A stretch of 64,000 nucleotides of DNA from Clostridiales bacterium. GTDB lineage: Bacteria; Bacillota; Clostridia; Christensenellales; CAG-138. The position numbers were made by a program, and so were the translations under genes. Location of the stretch: contig SFDB01000002.1 in assembly GCA_004558825.1 (NCBI GenBank), positions 161,761 through 225,760 on the forward strand. Direction: 5' to 3'. Under the pieces are notes generated by a model that was given only the letters and a program-made list of their open reading frames with translations, was not told the origin of the DNA and did not search any database. How positions within the stretch are numbered: the first letter of the stretch is position 1; each line of letters opens with the position of its first letter. Of the stretch, positions 8,626-17,363 are shown piece by piece.

Positions 8626-9651
8626 ATGAAAAAGATGCTTTTATCATGCACCGCTCATTTTGCTTGCATAGTCATGTGCGTTATGTTGCTTGCAGGCTGC
8701 TTTTTGAGCGGTTGTACGATTTCCGCCAAAAAAAGGGCTGAGATGCGGATAGGGCTTGTTGTCGAAGGGAAAAGCGGCGACGGCGGTGTATATGATGCTG
8801 CGCGCAGCGGATTGAAAGGGATAGAAACGCGCCATGGTGTCAAAACAGCCGAATATGAATGCTGTAATGATACAGAAGCGTTGGCAGAAAAAATTAAAAC
8901 GGCGGCGGAAGAGAGCGATGTAGTATTTGTTGTCGGAAATAACGCCTCTTTGACAGCGTTGGACGCCGCATCGAACTACGGCAGTGTAAAATTCATCTGT
9001 TATATTGACAACATCCCCGAGCGCTCAATACCGCAGAATGTGCATCTTATTGCTTTTTGCTGCGATAAAGCGATGTTTATCGGCGGGTATATCGCGGCAA
9101 GCATGACGCAAACAGGCATAATAGGCGGTTTGACTGAGCAATCATTTTCGGATGAGCTCATGACATATTTTAATGCCGGGGCGGTATATGTGCGTGAAAA
9201 CATCGAATCGGTATCTTTCAAATATGAAAGTACCGATGGGCGGAAAAGAATAAAGGAGAAGGCGTACGATGTGTTCGACAGCGGTGCGGATGTGGTGCTC
9301 ACTACAGTATCGAACGATAACTCATTGAGAGCAGCTGCTCGCGAAACGAGGAACTTCCTGATTGAGATAGATTATATGAAAAATGTCTATAGCAGCGATG
9401 AACTGTTATGCAGGATAGTGTTCGATATTGAGCAGTCAATAATTGACACGGCGGCGCTTTTATTTACGTCATCCGATTGGGAAGGCGGTTTAAGCAGCAA
9501 GCTTGATATTTCTACCGAGTATTTGATAATAGATTACACAGCGGCTGTGAGCAAATTTTATATTTCAGACGAGCTTAGGCAGGAGATAGATAAGGTGATT
9601 CTTGACGTTAATGACGGCAGCATAAAGATAGAGCCTCAAGGCGAGGCGTAG
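8626..9651 (+). CDS. BMP/type-1 periplasmic-binding-like lipoprotein
   Basis: A 341-residue exported lipoprotein. The signal peptide ends in lipobox LLAGC (Cys 25), with a second LSGC five residues on. After it comes IGLVVEGKSGDGGVYDAARSGL, the layout of basic-membrane-protein (BmpA/Med-like) and type-1 periplasmic binding folds. The central FIGGYIAASMTQTG segment resembles the BMP family GYLAG motif. Such proteins bind nucleosides or other solutes. No ABC permease is encoded nearby. The ATG at 8626 fits the signal peptide; 8614 is possible. No strong ribosome binding site is visible. Confidence 0.7.
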   Translation: MKKMLLSCTAHFACIVMCVMLLAGCFLSGCTISAKKRAEMRIGLVVEGKSGDGGVYDAARSGLKGIETRHGVKTAEYECCNDTEALAEKIKTAAEESDVVFVVGNNASLTALDAASNYGSVKFICYIDNIPERSIPQNVHLIAFCCDKAMFIGGYIAASMTQTGIIGGLTEQSFSDELMTYFNAGAVYVRENIESVSFKYESTDGRKRIKEKAYDVFDSGADVVLTTVSNDNSLRAAARETRNFLIEIDYMKNVYSSDELLCRIVFDIEQSIIDTAALLFTSSDWEGGLSSKLDISTEYLIIDYTAAVSKFYISDELRQEIDKVILDVNDGSIKIEPQGEA

Positions 9652-9663
9652 AGCCGATAAGAA

Positions 9664-10710
9664 TCAGCTCTTACGCTCCGGAAATACGGCTACGGTTTTG
9701 CCGTCAAGCACAACACGAATGGCGCCGCATTTGTCGGTTCGGTAAAGCTTAAGAGCGTAATCCTTCATGAGCTTAAGCGTTTCCCTGTGCGGATGACCGT
9801 AGCTGTTATCTTTGCCAAGCATGGCTATAGCCACCGACGGATTTACGGCGGTCAAGAAATCGACGCTCGTAGAAGTAGAAGAGCCGTGATGCCCCAGCTT
9901 TAATATGTCCGCAGTAAAGTAGTCGGTCGGGAGCCTGTCGAGCATGATACGCTCAGACTCTTTTTCGCAGTCGCCTGTAAGCATCAAAGCAGTACCGGCA
10001 AACTTTATGCGCATAACGACGCTATAGCAGTTTAGGTTGCTGTATTCTATGTCGGAAAAAGGCGAAAGTATGCGAACCTCGACGTCGTCATCCCAACGTA
10101 TTTTAGATTTCGTGCTCGCATCCGCAGCGATAACATTCACTTCCTTTTCTTCGAGAGCGGATATCATAGCTTCAAATGCTGATGAAGTGTTTTCAATGGC
10201 GGGCATATAAAACTTGCCGATTTTGTAGTTATCTATTACTTTTGCCATTCCGCCTATATGATCGCTGTGAGGATGCGTTGCAACGACCACGTCAAGCCTT
10301 TCCACGTTTTGTGATTTAAGGAATTCTTCTACAGCGGGAAAGCTTGAGAGTTCTCCGCAATCCACAAGCATTGTTTTACCGTTCGGCGAGCGAAGAAATA
10401 TGCAGTCGCCTTGCCCAACATTGACAAAATACGCCTCGAGCGTTTTTGCGGATTCATTTTCGGAAGATGGGGATGCATTGGGCGTGTACAGTATAGCATC
10501 GGGCGAATTGCCTGTGAATGGGGAAACGGTTTCGGCCGGACGACCTATAACGGCTTCGTACAGCGCGTTAAATTGATTCGGTGCGACAATGCTGAACACA
10601 AGCGCGGCAAGAACAATTATTCCGATTAGAATAACTGAAACCTTGCTGCTTTTGCGCGAAGCCATCTTATCATTCCTATGCGCTTTGTGTTTGTTATCGA
10701 CGTTTTTCAT
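9664..10710 (-). CDS. ComEC/Rec2-like metallo-beta-lactamase protein, membrane-anchored
   Basis: A 348-residue protein with one N-terminal membrane anchor (about residues 25-45), a low-complexity linker, then a metallo-beta-lactamase domain beginning AYFVNVGQGDCIFL. Metal ligands are in THPHSDHIGG, TGDCEKE and LGHHGSSTST. This is the stand-alone hydrolase similar to the C-terminal part of the DNA-uptake channel ComEC; no channel domain is present. GGAGG 5 nt before the ATG at 10710 sets the start; an upstream in-frame GTG overlaps that ribosome binding site. A nuclease or phosphodiesterase activity outside the cell is likely but unproven. Confidence 0.85.
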   Translation of the reverse strand: MKNVDNKHKAHRNDKMASRKSSKVSVILIGIIVLAALVFSIVAPNQFNALYEAVIGRPAETVSPFTGNSPDAILYTPNASPSSENESAKTLEAYFVNVGQGDCIFLRSPNGKTMLVDCGELSSFPAVEEFLKSQNVERLDVVVATHPHSDHIGGMAKVIDNYKIGKFYMPAIENTSSAFEAMISALEEKEVNVIAADASTKSKIRWDDDVEVRILSPFSDIEYSNLNCYSVVMRIKFAGTALMLTGDCEKESERIMLDRLPTDYFTADILKLGHHGSSTSTSVDFLTAVNPSVAIAMLGKDNSYGHPHRETLKLMKDYALKLYRTDKCGAIRVVLDGKTVAVFPERKS

Positions 10711-10749
10711 ATACACCTCCGAATTGTTTGGGAAATTGCAGCAGAAAGG

Positions 10750-12192
10750 CTATGCAGCCTTATCATGCACGGTTCCCCATACCTGTGACCAGTTGCCCTT
10801 TTTGTAGCGCAGCAGGCAGAGAAGGCCGCGCACTACGAGGTCGGATACCATCGCTATCCATGCACCAAAAAGCCCGAGGCCAAATATGTGCGATAGCATA
10901 TATGCCAACCCGAGCCTCACACCCCACATGCCTGCAAGACCGATGATGAAGGGCCATTTTGTATCGCCCGCGCCGCGAAGGACACCTGATACGACGTTGG
11001 CGAGAGCGAAAAAGGGTTGGGCAAATGCTTCGATTCTAAGAACGCGCCCACCGAGGGATATCACTTCGGGATCCTTGCTGAATATAGATATCAGGTCTTC
11101 CGAAAAAACATAAAGTACCACGCCCATCATCGACATGAATAAGACTCCGCCAAATATACACAGCCTGCTGAGCTTCTTGGCCAGATGCTGGTTTTGAGCT
11201 CCGAGCGACTGCGAAACGAGCGTGGTGGCGGCTGCAGAAAAGCCAAATGCCGGAAGATATGCGAGAGACTCGGCGGTAATTGCGAGCTGATGCGCGACGA
11301 GGCTTGCCGTTCCGAGACCGGTGACTATTGCCGTCATGACTATTTGGCCGCCCGAAAGCGCAAAGCGTTCACCCGCTACCGGGTATGCCAAACGGAACAT
11401 GCTTTTCCATACGGCAGCATCAAATCCGAATTTGTCTTTAATGCTGATGCGCATATCGGTATTTCGACGAAAAAGAGAAATGACCAATATGGTTGCGGAC
11501 ACAAACAGAGAGGCAACCGTGGCAACGGCGGCGCCGCTTACACCCCACCCTGCACCCCATGCTGTAAAGCTGAACGACACATGGCGGTTTATAAGCGGTA
11601 TCGCGAAGTCGATCATTATCGGGCGAGTTTCAAATATAAGAAAGAAGTTTAGCACAACGTTTATGAGATTTGCTCCCAAGTTTGCAAACATTGGCGTTTT
11701 TGTATCACCGGAACAACGGATTATATTCGCGGCAAGGTTTATTGCGACGTTGAAGAAATAACCTCCGCCGATTATTGCAAGATACGTTGACGCGCTGCGG
11801 TGAATGGCGGGATCGGCTTTGAGAATGCGGGGGAGAAACGGAGCAACAGCCTCAACTATGCAAACTATAGCGACGCCGAATACGAGCATGGCAATCATCG
11901 CCTGGCGTATTACGTTGCGCGCTGCGCTATAATCGCCTGCGCCTATGTTGCGGCCAACGAGCACGGAAAAGCCTGTGCCCAGAGCACCGCAAATCCCGTT
12001 TATAAGCCACGTCGTAGACGCATTTATCGTTACGGCGGCGGTTGCATTTGTGCCGAGTGAGCCGACCATAGCCGTGTCAACATATTGCACGGCTGTGAGC
12101 AGAAGCTGTTCGAGCACGGTCGGCCATGCAAGATACCATATTATTTTTAACGGCGAAATGCTTTCGTCGAGCAAGTTAAGTTTTTTTCGCAT
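10750..12192 (-). CDS. MATE family efflux transporter
   Basis: A 480-residue membrane protein with twelve predicted helices in two repeated halves. Family signatures are WPTVLEQLLLTAVQYVDTAMVGSLG at the start and related AYPVAGERFALSGGQIV in the second half. MATE proteins export cationic drugs, dyes or metabolites using a sodium or proton gradient. AGGA precedes the ATG. It lies 39 nt upstream of the metallo-beta-lactamase gene and downstream of the cupin gene on the same strand. The substrate cannot be inferred. Confidence 0.9.
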   Translation of the reverse strand: MRKKLNLLDESISPLKIIWYLAWPTVLEQLLLTAVQYVDTAMVGSLGTNATAAVTINASTTWLINGICGALGTGFSVLVGRNIGAGDYSAARNVIRQAMIAMLVFGVAIVCIVEAVAPFLPRILKADPAIHRSASTYLAIIGGGYFFNVAINLAANIIRCSGDTKTPMFANLGANLINVVLNFFLIFETRPIMIDFAIPLINRHVSFSFTAWGAGWGVSGAAVATVASLFVSATILVISLFRRNTDMRISIKDKFGFDAAVWKSMFRLAYPVAGERFALSGGQIVMTAIVTGLGTASLVAHQLAITAESLAYLPAFGFSAAATTLVSQSLGAQNQHLAKKLSRLCIFGGVLFMSMMGVVLYVFSEDLISIFSKDPEVISLGGRVLRIEAFAQPFFALANVVSGVLRGAGDTKWPFIIGLAGMWGVRLGLAYMLSHIFGLGLFGAWIAMVSDLVVRGLLCLLRYKKGNWSQVWGTVHDKAA

Positions 12193-12279
12193 GGAGTCCT
12201 AAAAAATCATATTTTTACGAGCAGCATGTCTTCTTGAACTTGGCTGCTGTGAAACGATGGTTGTCAGAGTGCATATTTA

Positions 12280-12606
12280 TCAAAACACTACTGTGAGAAG
12301 CATTTTGAAGCGTTCTTCGCCGAAAACGGCGTGCGGAACGTTTTGAGGCATAACTATGGTTTCGCCCTGACGCAGATAATACGCAACGCCGCCGATTGTG
12401 AAACGTCCTACGCCGTCGAGCACGGTCACCATTGCATCGCCTCCGGATGAATGTGTGCTTATCTCTTCGCCCTTTTCGAAAGCAAAAAGCGTTATGCTCA
12501 CATGCTCGTTTTGAGCAAGCGTCTTGCTTACAATCTGGCCGTCGCAATAGTTGATTTCGTCCCTGAGAATGAGCGCTTCGCTTTTATTTATATTCTTGAT
12601 GCCCAT
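12280..12606 (-). CDS. cupin domain protein
   Basis: A 108-residue single-domain cupin. The core has the two cupin motifs: GEEISTHSSGGDAMVTVLDG and a second, GETIVMPQNVPHAV, with likely metal-ligand His residues. Small cupins of this kind in Clostridia are of unknown function. AGGAGG lies 9 nt before the ATG at 12606; an ATG at 12612 would be only 3 nt away, so 12606 is preferred. A clear promoter lies upstream. Confidence 0.85.
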   Translation of the reverse strand: MGIKNINKSEALILRDEINYCDGQIVSKTLAQNEHVSITLFAFEKGEEISTHSSGGDAMVTVLDGVGRFTIGGVAYYLRQGETIVMPQNVPHAVFGEERFKMLLTVVF

Positions 12607-12636
12607 TAGCATTACCCTCCTCGGAATATTTAGTCC

Positions 12637-12666
12637 ATTATATCACGAATTGTTCGGGCGAGTCAA
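12637..12666 (-). promoter_or_regulatory. promoter of the cupin gene
   Basis: On the minus strand TTGACT and TATAAT are 18 nt apart, and the -10 is extended by TGA. It sits just outside the repeat element at 12679. Confidence 0.72.
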
Positions 12667-12678
12667 AGCATTCCGGAC

Positions 12679-12870
12679 TGTCGAAAAAGTGGCGTATTAC
12701 CACTTTTTCGAGCTTTTCTCGTGTTTTGCATCTTGCATTCGCTCCCGGGCGGTAAAACCCGCAAAGTACGAAAACCTATGGGTTTTCATCCGTTTTGACG
12801 CGCATGTCGTCAAAGCCGGAATTAACTTAAGAGACTGCGGTCCCTTAACAACCTACGGGGTTTTTCGACA
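12679..12870. repeat. 192-bp MITE-like structured repeat, copy 1
   Basis: The element is bounded by a perfect 10-bp inverted repeat (TGTCGAAAAA / TTTTTCGACA). A second copy lies at 51395-51582. It contains a perfect 12-bp hairpin (12681-12692 with 12700-12711) and further hairpins shared with copy 2. No coding frame is convincing. It ends 8 nt from the stop of the ABC ATPase gene and could serve as that operon's terminator. No transposase is present in the window. Confidence 0.82.
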
Positions 12871-12878
12871 AGCGATTA

Positions 12879-13547
12879 TTAATCGAAAACCAGCAGGCCG
12901 TCTCGCATTTTCAGCACTTCGTCGGCTTGCTCTGCAACGGCTGAGTCGTGCGTGACAACTATTACGCAGCAGTTTGATTTATGCGCAAGTTCCTTTAATC
13001 TTCCGACGATGTTTTTGCTGTTCGCTGTGTCAAGATTGCCCGTAGGCTCATCCGCCAATATTATTTTGCTGCCTGCAGCAAGCGCTCTTGCTATTGCTAC
13101 GCGCTGCTGTTCACCGCCTGAAAGCATATTGGGAAAGCGCTTGAATTGATCTTCGGTGAGGCCGACTAATTTCAGCTTCTCTTCAGCCACGGCGTCCGCC
13201 TCCTTCTTTGGCGTCCTGCGCAGATACAGAGGATAAGCCGCGTTCTCCGCCACGGTCAGATTCATAAAAAGGTTGAAGTTTTGATATATTACGGAAACGT
13301 GCCTAAGTCTGTAATCGTCTCTGTCAAGATCTGCAAGGCTTGTGCCGTCAAATTCTACGCTGCCCTCTGTCGGCAGATCCAGTCCGGCCAGCACCGAAAG
13401 AAAGGTCGTCTTTCCGCAGCCGGACGCCCCTACTATCGCGTAAAACCTGCCCTGTTCAAACTCGTAACTTACGCCGTTAACCGCATATACCGTGCGATAC
13501 TTGTTGCGATAAAAATACTTCATTTCATTTGTCGTTAAGATTGCCAT
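12879..13547 (-). CDS. ABC transporter ATPase (MacB/LolD type)
   Basis: A 222-residue ATP-binding subunit with Walker A GASGCGKT, Q-loop IYQNFN, signature LSGGEQQRVAIARAL and Walker B ILADEPTGNLD, plus the H-loop His. It belongs to the class that works with FtsX/MacB-type permeases. It is the last of four minus-strand genes, 3 nt after a permease. MacB-type systems act as mechanotransmitters or exporters of peptides and lipoproteins. The partner permeases are the two genes upstream. Confidence 0.93.
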   Translation of the reverse strand: MAILTTNEMKYFYRNKYRTVYAVNGVSYEFEQGRFYAIVGASGCGKTTFLSVLAGLDLPTEGSVEFDGTSLADLDRDDYRLRHVSVIYQNFNLFMNLTVAENAAYPLYLRRTPKKEADAVAEEKLKLVGLTEDQFKRFPNMLSGGEQQRVAIARALAAGSKIILADEPTGNLDTANSKNIVGRLKELAHKSNCCVIVVTHDSAVAEQADEVLKMRDGLLVFD

Positions 13548-13550
13548 GTT

Positions 13551-14777
13551 TTACTCCTCCAATCTAAGTAATTCCATTGTATTGATACTTGTAAGCTGCA
13601 TAACTGCAACTGCCGATCCGAGCAGGAAAATCATCAATATTACACATGCTTTAATCAGTGCCGATATGCCGGCTCCTTCGTTGAGCATGAGTCCGCCTGC
13701 AAATCCGATTATTCCGCCTGCAAACGCGGGAATTGCCTGCTCGCAAAATACAAGCGCAAAAAGTCGGATGCGCTTCATACCCATGCTTCGCATGACTGCA
13801 AATTCGGTTACGCGTCCGCGCGTTGTAAGGAAGCTCGCAAAAAAGCCAATGCATCCCATTATCAATATCAGCAGCGGCAGAAGAAATGTCAGAAGCTTCA
13901 GATTACTCTCCATCTCACTGCGCATCTCCAGATACGATGCGTCCTGCACAAGTATACCGACAGAAAAGTTCTGTGGCTCGTTCTTTATATTTGGTTCAAC
14001 AATGTACGGGTTTGAGAAAAAAAGCTCTTTCTTTTTGGACAGCGTCTGCTCCGGAATGAGACTGTCGCACACATCAAATGAGCAGGAATCCATAAAAAAT
14101 GCCTCCGACAGAACATTATCGTCGCTGCTCATGTTGAACGGAACATATATCACGTTATTTGATCCGTTGCCTACTCTTCCCGCAACTTTAAGCAGGAATG
14201 ACTCGCCGGTTTCGGAAAGAACGCTAAAGTATTCGCGCCCGTCATCTCCGATTTGCATGCCCTGCATATCGCGCGGGATAAAGCATACGCGCTCTTGCGT
14301 TTTAAGGACGCTTTCATCATATCCGTCGGCGTATTCGATGGCATAGCCGTCTATACTGTTCAGGCGGCTGTCCGAATCAAAAGTGAGCACCCTGCACATG
14401 AATGTGTCCGAAGGCGATGTGAGGGGGAACGTTGCTTTTGCGCGCACATTTTTTACGAGCGGCGAAAGGTTTTTTTTGGGGTCAAACTCGTTCCCGCGCA
14501 TGCCCGAAAAAATATCGGCGAAGCTTGAGGGTACGTTCAGATTATCCGAATTTAATCCGCGTACGTCAGTCATAACGCAATGGATAAGCGTTTGCTCGAT
14601 AGCAATCTTCAGCGCATCCTCCTGTCTGCGCGTGAGAGAGTGCAGCGCGAGCGATGAGAATACGCCTATAAGTGCAACTCCCAAAAGCAGCAGAGACACT
14701 AAACGCCGACGCCAGAGCATTTTTAGAGCGATGCTCCATACGGCTCGGCCGTTGCTGTTTTCCGTTTTATGCTTCAT
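13551..14777 (-). CDS. FtsX/MacB-type ABC permease (second)
   Basis: A 408-residue permease with one N-terminal helix (about residues 22-44), a long extracytoplasmic domain, and three C-terminal helices separated by the FtsX-type segment TEFAVMRSMGMKRIRLFALV. This is the four-helix MacB architecture. The ATG at 14777 lies inside the end of the upstream permease gene (11-nt overlap), so the two are translationally coupled; upstream in-frame codons were rejected. Substrate unknown. Confidence 0.85.
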   Translation of the reverse strand: MKHKTENSNGRAVWSIALKMLWRRRLVSLLLLGVALIGVFSSLALHSLTRRQEDALKIAIEQTLIHCVMTDVRGLNSDNLNVPSSFADIFSGMRGNEFDPKKNLSPLVKNVRAKATFPLTSPSDTFMCRVLTFDSDSRLNSIDGYAIEYADGYDESVLKTQERVCFIPRDMQGMQIGDDGREYFSVLSETGESFLLKVAGRVGNGSNNVIYVPFNMSSDDNVLSEAFFMDSCSFDVCDSLIPEQTLSKKKELFFSNPYIVEPNIKNEPQNFSVGILVQDASYLEMRSEMESNLKLLTFLLPLLILIMGCIGFFASFLTTRGRVTEFAVMRSMGMKRIRLFALVFCEQAIPAFAGGIIGFAGGLMLNEGAGISALIKACVILMIFLLGSAVAVMQLTSINTMELLRLEE

Positions 14778-16653
14778 TTTGTTTCTTCTTCCTTTCGGTT
14801 TGCATAAGCTGTTTTTTCGCCACGCCATGTATGCTCAGTGCGCCTGCCGCAAAAAGCACCGTCGCCTGTATCGCGGCGCATATGATTACGGCAACAGGAT
14901 CAAGGTCTATAAGCGTAGAGAGAAGCTGCTTACTTGCCGTATTATAAAGCAGAATACCTGCCGATGTGCCTGTGAGCAACGAAATGCCGCTGAGCAGTGC
15001 ATAGGAGGCGAGCATCTGATACGAAACACTTTTTTCGCTTGCGCCTATAAGACGCATGGAGCGGGCGATGGGCGACATACGCCGCATATTGAGATAAACG
15101 TAAAGCGCACCGGCAAGAACAAATATGCAAAGGCTTACAATGAGGAGCCGCATGGCGTTTTCGCCAAGCCGCTCAAATGAGCTTGCTACATGGGAGTATT
15201 CCTGGTCATAATACAAAAACATATCGCCGCAGTCAAAGCCTCTCATATAGCTTTCAAATTCCGACTGAGTACCGTTTTTGAGTATGTACGAGGTAAGAAG
15301 CAGCTCGGAACTGTTAACCGGGCGAAGCCCGTCTGAGGGTAAAAGAACGGAGGCTTTAGGGACAATGATTGTATCCGGGCGAATTGACATTATGTCAGGA
15401 TCATATTCGGCTCCACTGTAGATGCCAACGATTTCATACGCTTTGCTTTGGGCAACGATATCCTCCTGTGTGCAGGGATGAACAAAATATACGGTTTTAG
15501 GATCGGCGGTACTCCGCTCTGCTATATTACACCCGCTGTCATATAACGAAATATTTACGGAATCTCCTACGGACAGGTTATTGACAAGGGCATATTCCGC
15601 GCTTATAAGGCACACCGCGCCGCCGCGCGCATATTCGTCGGATGTTATGTGCCGTCCGTCCAATATGCTCGTCTTGCCAACGTTAAAGCTATACATGCTT
15701 TGTATGTTGTCTGTAAGAAAAACAGCGGATGAGCTGTGATTTAGGCTGCATATGTCTATCATTTCACGCCATTCGGAGCCTTCATCGCTTTCAATGAAGC
15801 TGTTGACATCGCCCTCGTATTCTTTTATGCAGTTGAATGAGTTAAAATTAATTGTCGTTGTTCGCTCGCCGCTGATTGTTTCGGGCGTAAGACTATATCC
15901 GAATTCCGAATTCGGGAACGAACCGATGGGAATCATTGTTTGATTAAATGTTCTGCCATCGGCTTCACGCATGCGCGTACGGACTATCTCAATGCCGCCG
16001 TCTGCGCCGTGAGAATATACGTCCCAAACAGGGTAGTCGTAATATCTGCCGAAAACCAGATAGGTTTTTCCTTCTTCGAAAGAAGCCGTCTTTTTATCGG
16101 CAAGATAAACGCCATCGACGATTTTGATTTCATCGATTGGTTTAAACGCATCATAACCATCGAACATGCTTAGGAGTTCAATGACGTCAAACATTGCGGA
16201 ATAGCTTACTTTTTGGGGAGTATCATAGTCTATGCTTTTGCATCTTAACGCCATGACCGCCAGGGCGTAACGATCCTCCGCATCAAGCAGGCTGTAATCC
16301 AGAGGATTTATGGAACCGGCGGCCACTCCGCTCATTCCTTCCACTGCGCCCAACAGCAGTATGCGGTTATCGATAGCCTTAATCTGCGGCGCGTGAGAGA
16401 CCAAATCCAGAGCGGCATTATTTTTCTTAAAATATTTAATAAATTCATCTTCGGTAAGGATTGATGAATCCACATTTTTTATCATGGCTATAGTGGTATA
16501 TTTGTCGTCAAGATGGCTTAACTGCTTTTGTGCGCCATACCACGCCGCAAAGCCTACGCAAAAAAACGTGGAGGTCAGAATAAGCATAGCAGCAAGGAGC
16601 GCCGTTACCATGAGCCTTCTGCGTGATTGTACAATAAACAAGTTCATTGACAT
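14767..16653 (-). CDS. FtsX/MacB-type ABC permease (first, large)
   Basis: A 628-residue permease with an N-terminal helix (about 14-38), an extracytoplasmic domain of roughly 450 residues, and three C-terminal helices including PIARSMRLIGASEKSVSYQ, the FtsX hallmark. It is clearly larger than its partner because of the extracytoplasmic domain. It is placed directly after the gene for a Cys-rich secreted protein (59-nt gap) and before the second permease and ATPase. The order secreted protein, large membrane protein, ATPase recalls lactococcin-972-type loci, but no sequence similarity to DUF1430 could be tested. Confidence 0.82.
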   Translation of the reverse strand: MSMNLFIVQSRRRLMVTALLAAMLILTSTFFCVGFAAWYGAQKQLSHLDDKYTTIAMIKNVDSSILTEDEFIKYFKKNNAALDLVSHAPQIKAIDNRILLLGAVEGMSGVAAGSINPLDYSLLDAEDRYALAVMALRCKSIDYDTPQKVSYSAMFDVIELLSMFDGYDAFKPIDEIKIVDGVYLADKKTASFEEGKTYLVFGRYYDYPVWDVYSHGADGGIEIVRTRMREADGRTFNQTMIPIGSFPNSEFGYSLTPETISGERTTTINFNSFNCIKEYEGDVNSFIESDEGSEWREMIDICSLNHSSSAVFLTDNIQSMYSFNVGKTSILDGRHITSDEYARGGAVCLISAEYALVNNLSVGDSVNISLYDSGCNIAERSTADPKTVYFVHPCTQEDIVAQSKAYEIVGIYSGAEYDPDIMSIRPDTIIVPKASVLLPSDGLRPVNSSELLLTSYILKNGTQSEFESYMRGFDCGDMFLYYDQEYSHVASSFERLGENAMRLLIVSLCIFVLAGALYVYLNMRRMSPIARSMRLIGASEKSVSYQMLASYALLSGISLLTGTSAGILLYNTASKQLLSTLIDLDPVAVIICAAIQATVLFAAGALSIHGVAKKQLMQTERKKKQNEA

Positions 16654-16712
16654 ACCGCCTTTCCGTTATATTGTGATTATGGAAAAATAGTGTGCGTGCC
16701 CACGACACTGCT

Positions 16713-17113
16713 TCAGCAGGGAAGGAAATCGCATTGTCCGCCGTGCGGAGCAGCAGGGCATGCATGATACTCCACATGCATGTATGTATTGCAATAACGG
16801 CATCTGAATGTCAATGTTTGCGTTCTTCCGTCGCATGTCGCTTGCTTAACTACATCATCGTGAGCAAATGTGCCGAGATAAGTTCGGGATGCTTCTATTA
16901 TCTGGTCACATTTCGTGCATATATTCTTTTCGACATGGTATCCTTCGCAGTACATGGACGATAGTTTTATATACTCATCATATTCTCTGAAAAAGACGTA
17001 ATTATGGTTGCAATAACATACATTCTCTTCGTGCTCCCCATGTGCTCCGAATGACACTGCGGTGCAGCAAAGCGAAATAAGCGCAGCCATCAACAAAGAA
17101 ACGAGTTTTTCAT
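16713..17113 (-). CDS. Cys/His-rich secreted protein with apparent frameshift at the start
   Basis: The frame encodes a signal-peptide-like stretch (KLVSLLMAALISLCC) followed by a mature part of about 105 residues with 11 Cys, several as CxxC (CTKC, CRYC) or CYC, and many His. This suggests zinc binding or disulfides. The only start with a good ribosome binding site, ATG 17113 (GGAGG 8 nt before it), runs into a stop after seven codons. One extra A in the five-A run after the ATG would restore a perfect signal peptide starting MKKLVSLL. Either this is a deletion, a sequencing error or a slippage switch. It is the first gene of the ABC permease operon. I do not recognise a named family. Confidence 0.6.
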
Positions 17114-17357
17114 AATTATTTCCTCCGTAACGATAGTTTGAATTTCAACATAAATCGGGCCAAAAACATAAGCTGCGGGCTAACAAACCGTTAGCCTGAA
17201 ATTCATCAAGTACACAATGGTACCACCTCCTCAAACTATATCGACACGATGCCGCGAGCTTTTAATGATTCGGCTTTCGTGTGAACGAATAACACCCGAT
17301 TGCATAACACATACTTGCGATGCAACTGTTACGGCATAAAAGTATGCCTATAAGTAT
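17114..17357 (-). promoter_or_regulatory. long structured mRNA leader of the secreted-protein/ABC operon
   Basis: About 240 nt separate the predicted transcription start from the first gene. The leader opens with a hairpin (GGCATA/TATGCC, 17333-17348). It then holds complementary arms TCAAACTAT (17231-17239) and ATAGTTTGA (17133-17141), TGAAATTC (17197-17204) and GAATTTCA (17140-17147), and a GGCTAAC/GTTAGCC hairpin (17178-17196). The arms overlap, so alternative folds are possible. A strong AGGAGG at 17226-17231 precedes a tiny frame (17180-17215). No known riboswitch is recognised. Confidence 0.5.
17180..17215 (-). CDS. possible 11-residue leader peptide
   Basis: A GTG-started 11-codon frame ending in TAG lies in the structured leader, 10 nt after AGGAGG (17226-17231). 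The peptide would be MYLMNFRLTVC. Its stop falls within the GGCTAAC/GTTAGCC hairpin, which would allow translation-dependent control of the downstream genes. The start is inferred only from the ribosome binding site. Confidence 0.35.
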   Translation of the reverse strand: MYLMNFRLTVC

Positions 17358-17363
17358 ATCTGT

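Noticed and set aside
10738..10755. GGCT-ATGC-AGCC palindrome similar to hairpins near 26617 and 40768
   Set aside because: Only short stretches around GCTATGCAG are shared, spacing and context differ; too little for a repeat family.
13546..14346. A 266-codon plus-strand frame over the ABC permease
   Set aside because: Antisense to a permease with clear FtsX features; no promoter or ribosome binding site.
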